From an uncultured Flavobacteriaceae bacterium (lineage in GTDB: Bacteria > Bacteroidota > Bacteroidia > Flavobacteriales > Flavobacteriaceae), in contig CALZKX010000142.1 of assembly GCA_945788155.1 (NCBI GenBank), positions 1 through 8,870 on the forward strand: a stretch of DNA of 8,870 nucleotides, written 5' to 3'. The notes under the pieces were generated by a model. It was not told the DNA's origin, did not search any database, and worked only from the letters and a program-made list of their open reading frames with translations. Below, piece by piece: positions 6,588 through 8,870 of this stretch (the stretch's first letter is position 1; the number at the start of each line of letters is the position of its first letter). The translations under genes were made by a program, and so were the position numbers.

Positions 6588-7382
6588 ATGGTAAAATTAA
6601 AATTTATAGGGGGTTTTTTATTCTGTCTTTTTTGTTTTTCAAATACTGTATTTGCTCAATTTAATATTCCTGAAACACCAAAAGAACAAACCAGTGTTTA
6701 TGATTATGTAAACTTATTATCTGCAAAAGAAAAACAAAGCTTAGAACAAAAGCTCATTAAATATTCTGATACCACTTCTACTCAAATTGTAGCGGCTATT
6801 ATTAGTACAACTAAAGGAGAAAACATTGGTTTATTAACACCCAAATGGGCTCAAAAATGGGGTATTGGACAAGCCAAAGAAGATAATGGTGTTTTTATTT
6901 TACTAGCCAAAGATGACCGGAAAATATGGATTTCACCAGGTTATGGTGTCGAAGATAGACTTACCGCAGGCGTTGTTGGAGAGATAACTAGAAATATTAT
7001 TATTCCTGAATTTAAGCGCAGCGATTATTATCGTGGTTTAGATAAAGGAGCTGATGCTATTTTTGAAGTGCTAACAGGAGCGTATCAAGGAAAACGCAAA
7101 CCAAATAACTCGAATGGGATGCCCATAGGTAAAATCATCTTTTTTATAATTCTATTTATCTTCTTTATAATTGCCATTTCTCGTAATAAACGAAATGGTG
7201 GTGGAAGAGGTGGAAGAAAATCTCGTGGTTTTAGCATCCTTGATGCCATTATTTTGAGTAATATGGGCCGAAGTTCTGGAGGCTTTGGTGGAAGCTCTGG
7301 AGGCGGTTTCTCTGGTGGTGGTTTCGGTGGTGGTTTTGGAGGCGGAGGCTTCTCTGGTGGAGGTGCTGGAGGAAGCTGGTAG
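6588..7382 (+). CDS. TPM-domain membrane protein with glycine-rich tail (YgcG-like)
   Basis: This 264-residue protein has a signal peptide (about 1-23, likely cleaved after VFA), a TPM domain (about 35-165), a membrane span (about 181-197), a basic stretch SRNKRNGGGRGGRKSRG (198-214) and a C-terminal glycine-rich tail ending in SW. TPM hallmarks are VNLLSAKEKQSLEQKL (41-56), QIVAAIIS (66-73), WGIGQAKEDNGVFILLAKDD (91-110), ISPGYGVEDRLTAG (115-128) and FKRSDYYRGLDKGADAI (142-158). The predicted topology puts the TPM domain in the periplasm and the tail in the cytoplasm, in line with the positive-inside rule. Members of this group, such as E. coli YgcG, often carry such Gly/Ser tails. The ATG follows the previous stop with no gap. 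It is the last gene of the cluster. Confidence 0.92.
   Translation: MVKLKFIGGFLFCLFCFSNTVFAQFNIPETPKEQTSVYDYVNLLSAKEKQSLEQKLIKYSDTTSTQIVAAIISTTKGENIGLLTPKWAQKWGIGQAKEDNGVFILLAKDDRKIWISPGYGVEDRLTAGVVGEITRNIIIPEFKRSDYYRGLDKGADAIFEVLTGAYQGKRKPNNSNGMPIGKIIFFIILFIFFIIAISRNKRNGGGRGGRKSRGFSILDAIILSNMGRSSGGFGGSSGGGFSGGGFGGGFGGGGFSGGGAGGSW
7272..7379 (+). repeat. Glycine-rich low-complexity coding repeat
   Basis: GGA, GGT and GGC codons, with TTC/TTT and TCT interspersed, encode residues 229-264 of the TPM membrane protein as repeats of FGGG and FSGGG. The region is far more GC-rich than its surroundings. Such repetitive DNA can gain or lose units by slippage, so the tail length may differ between strains. 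It is in frame and ends at the normal stop. Confidence 0.8.
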
Positions 7383-7408
7383 ACTATTGAAATCTAAACT
7401 TTAATGAG

Positions 7409-7432
7409 ACACCTAACACCTAACACCTAACA
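7409..7432. repeat. Tandem heptamer repeat (ACACCTA)
   Basis: Three perfect copies of ACACCTA run from 7409 to 7429 and a partial ACA follows. They occupy most of the second half of the 53-bp gap between the convergent TPM gene and der, stopping 3 bases before the der stop codon. The repeat cannot form a strong hairpin, and no intrinsic terminator is seen in this gap for either gene. Confidence 0.85.
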
Positions 7433-7435
7433 ATT

Positions 7436-8740
7436 TTACTTCTTACGCATATACACACTTACTGGCACACCATGAAAATCGAAATGCTCACGTAGCTTAT
7501 TCTCTAAAAAACGCTTGTAAGGCTCTTTTACATATTGTGGTAAATTACAGAAAAATGCAAATTGTGGTTGTGGCGTAGGCAACTGCATGATGTATTTGAT
7601 TTTTACATATTTACCTTTAAATGCAGGTGGTGGATTGTTTTCAATTATTGGCAACAACACATCATTTAAAACACTTGTTTTAATGCGTTTTGTACGATTT
7701 TTATAAACCTCAACAGCTGTTTCAATCGCTTTAAAAATACGTTGTTTTGTTAATGTAGAAATAAACACGATTGGCACATCTGTAAATGGTTCTAATTGCT
7801 GGCGAATGTACTTCTCAAAATCCTTGGTGGTTTTGTTGTCTTTTTCAACTAAATCCCATTTATTTACTAAAATAACAATACCTTTTCGGTTACGTTCAGC
7901 CAACCAAAATATATTTTGCACTTGCCCATCAAACCCTCTTGTGGCATCACAAACCAGTAAACAAACATCAGCATGTTCAATAGCGCGAACGCTTCGCATC
8001 ACTGAATAAAACTCCAAATCTTCCTTTACTTTAGCTTTACGTCTTATTCCAGCAGTATCAACTAAATTAAACTCAAATCCAAAACGGTTGTACTTAGTAT
8101 CAATAGCATCTCTTGTAGTTCCAGCTATATCAGTAACAATATATCTCTCTTCTCCAATTAATGCATTTATAAATGAAGATTTCCCTGCATTGGGACGACC
8201 AACAACAGCAAATCGAGGAAGTTCGGTTTCTTGGGTTTCTTCTTTTTCTGGTAAGGCTTCAACAAGAGCATCTAACAAATCTCCTGTTCCGCTGCCATTA
8301 ATACTTGCAATGGTATAATAGTCACCTAAACCAAGGGAATAAAATTCAACCGCATCTTCAGCTCGTTTATTGTTATCAACTTTATTGACAACCAAAAAAA
8401 CTGGTTTGGCAATTTTTCGAAGTAATTTAGCAACATCTTCATCCATTCCTGTAACTCCAGACTCCACATCGACCATAAAAATAATTGCATCAGCTTCATC
8501 AATAGCCAACTCTACTTGTTTATCAATTTCGGCTTCAAAAATATCATCACTTCCTTTTACATAACCTCCTGTATCAATGAGCGAAAACTCCTTACCATTC
8601 CAGTCACTTTTACCATAATGCCTATCTCTGGTAACACCACTCACAGCATCAACAATAGCTTCGCGACGCTGAATCAAGCGATTAAAAAAGGTAGATTTGC
8701 CAACATTTGGTCGACCTACTATGGCAACTATATTACTCAT
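7436..8740 (-). CDS. der: Ribosome-assembly GTPase Der (EngA)
   Basis: Der is an essential GTPase with two tandem G domains that acts in 50S ribosomal subunit maturation. At 434 residues it is of usual bacterial length. G domain 1 has GRPNVGKS (9-16), T37 in the switch-I segment SGVTRDR, DTGG (56-59) and NKVD (119-122). G domain 2 has GRPNAGKS (181-188), AGTTRDA (206-212), DTAG (228-231) and NKWD (293-296). The C-terminal KH-like domain (about 350-434) begins near KRIKTSVLNDVL and ends in a basic tail. Both GTP sites look intact. The start opens directly into the first P-loop strand (MSNIVAIVGRPN). AAGGA lies about 11 bases upstream of the ATG and could be a weak ribosome-binding site. It converges on the TPM cluster. 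Confidence 0.98.
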   Translation of the reverse strand: MSNIVAIVGRPNVGKSTFFNRLIQRREAIVDAVSGVTRDRHYGKSDWNGKEFSLIDTGGYVKGSDDIFEAEIDKQVELAIDEADAIIFMVDVESGVTGMDEDVAKLLRKIAKPVFLVVNKVDNNKRAEDAVEFYSLGLGDYYTIASINGSGTGDLLDALVEALPEKEETQETELPRFAVVGRPNAGKSSFINALIGEERYIVTDIAGTTRDAIDTKYNRFGFEFNLVDTAGIRRKAKVKEDLEFYSVMRSVRAIEHADVCLLVCDATRGFDGQVQNIFWLAERNRKGIVILVNKWDLVEKDNKTTKDFEKYIRQQLEPFTDVPIVFISTLTKQRIFKAIETAVEVYKNRTKRIKTSVLNDVLLPIIENNPPPAFKGKYVKIKYIMQLPTPQPQFAFFCNLPQYVKEPYKRFLENKLREHFDFHGVPVSVYMRKK

Positions 8741-8765
8741 AAGTTATATTATCCTTAAAATCGGT

Positions 8766-8776
8766 CTGCAAAAATA
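8766..8776 (-). promoter_or_regulatory. Candidate der promoter -7 region
   Basis: On the minus strand this reads TATTTTTGCAG, containing a TAnnTTTG match and identical over 11 bases to the site upstream of alaS. Transcription would begin near 8763, giving a leader of roughly 22 bases. A clear -33 TTG is not found at the expected distance. The rest of 8741-8870 is AT-rich and shows no gene; any further gene lies beyond the window. Confidence 0.45.
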
Positions 8777-8870
8777 CTAAATAAGTCCTGATACTACGTG
8801 ATTTTTAGGTTAAACATTAATTGAACTCATGGTTTAAATAAAAAATAGTATTTTGAGATTCAAATTTTAA

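Noticed and set aside
8848..8855. GTATTTTG as a rightward promoter -7 element at the right edge
   Set aside because: It misses the leading TA of TAnnTTTG, and no downstream gene is visible inside the window to support it.

Overview
The window looks like ordinary chromosome from a member of the Flavobacteriaceae (Bacteroidota). The DNA is AT-rich, roughly one third G+C by eye. Start codons mostly lack a strong Shine-Dalgarno sequence. Promoter-like sites fit the Bacteroidota TAnnTTTG element, and the proteins (a GSCFA protein, an M23 protein with a tyrosine-rich cytoplasmic head, a short MerR protein, LemA and paired TPM proteins) are of the kind this family carries. No rRNA, tRNA, CRISPR array, transposase or phage gene is visible.

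Layout. Positions 1-464 hold no gene. They contain a hairpin-rich repeat-like element (about 20-145) and a probable terminator (239-291) for the leftward genes. On the minus strand lie a GSCFA-domain protein (465-1424) and, upstream of it, alanyl-tRNA synthetase alaS (1460-4075); the 35-bp gap between them is almost filled by a palindromic repeat. A 106-bp divergent region (4076-4181) carries promoter-like sites for both directions. On the plus strand five tightly packed genes follow: an M23 endopeptidase (4182-5153), a MerR-type regulator that overlaps it by one base (5153-5482), lemA (5544-6140), a cytoplasmic TPM protein (6150-6587) and a membrane TPM protein (6588-7382). The ribosome-assembly GTPase der (7436-8740, minus) converges on this cluster, with a heptamer tandem repeat in the 53-bp gap. 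Positions 8741-8870 hold the der promoter region.

How the genes work together. alaS and der are translation housekeeping genes. The plus-strand cluster looks like a cell-envelope module: a membrane-anchored peptidoglycan hydrolase, a small co-translated DNA-binding protein, the membrane protein LemA, and two TPM proteins predicted to lie on opposite sides of the inner membrane. The function of LemA with TPM partners is poorly understood, so this is the part of the window where undescribed biology is most likely.

I see no clear novel system. The best secondary signals are small interspersed repeats, one of which appears to be embedded in frame in the GSCFA gene.
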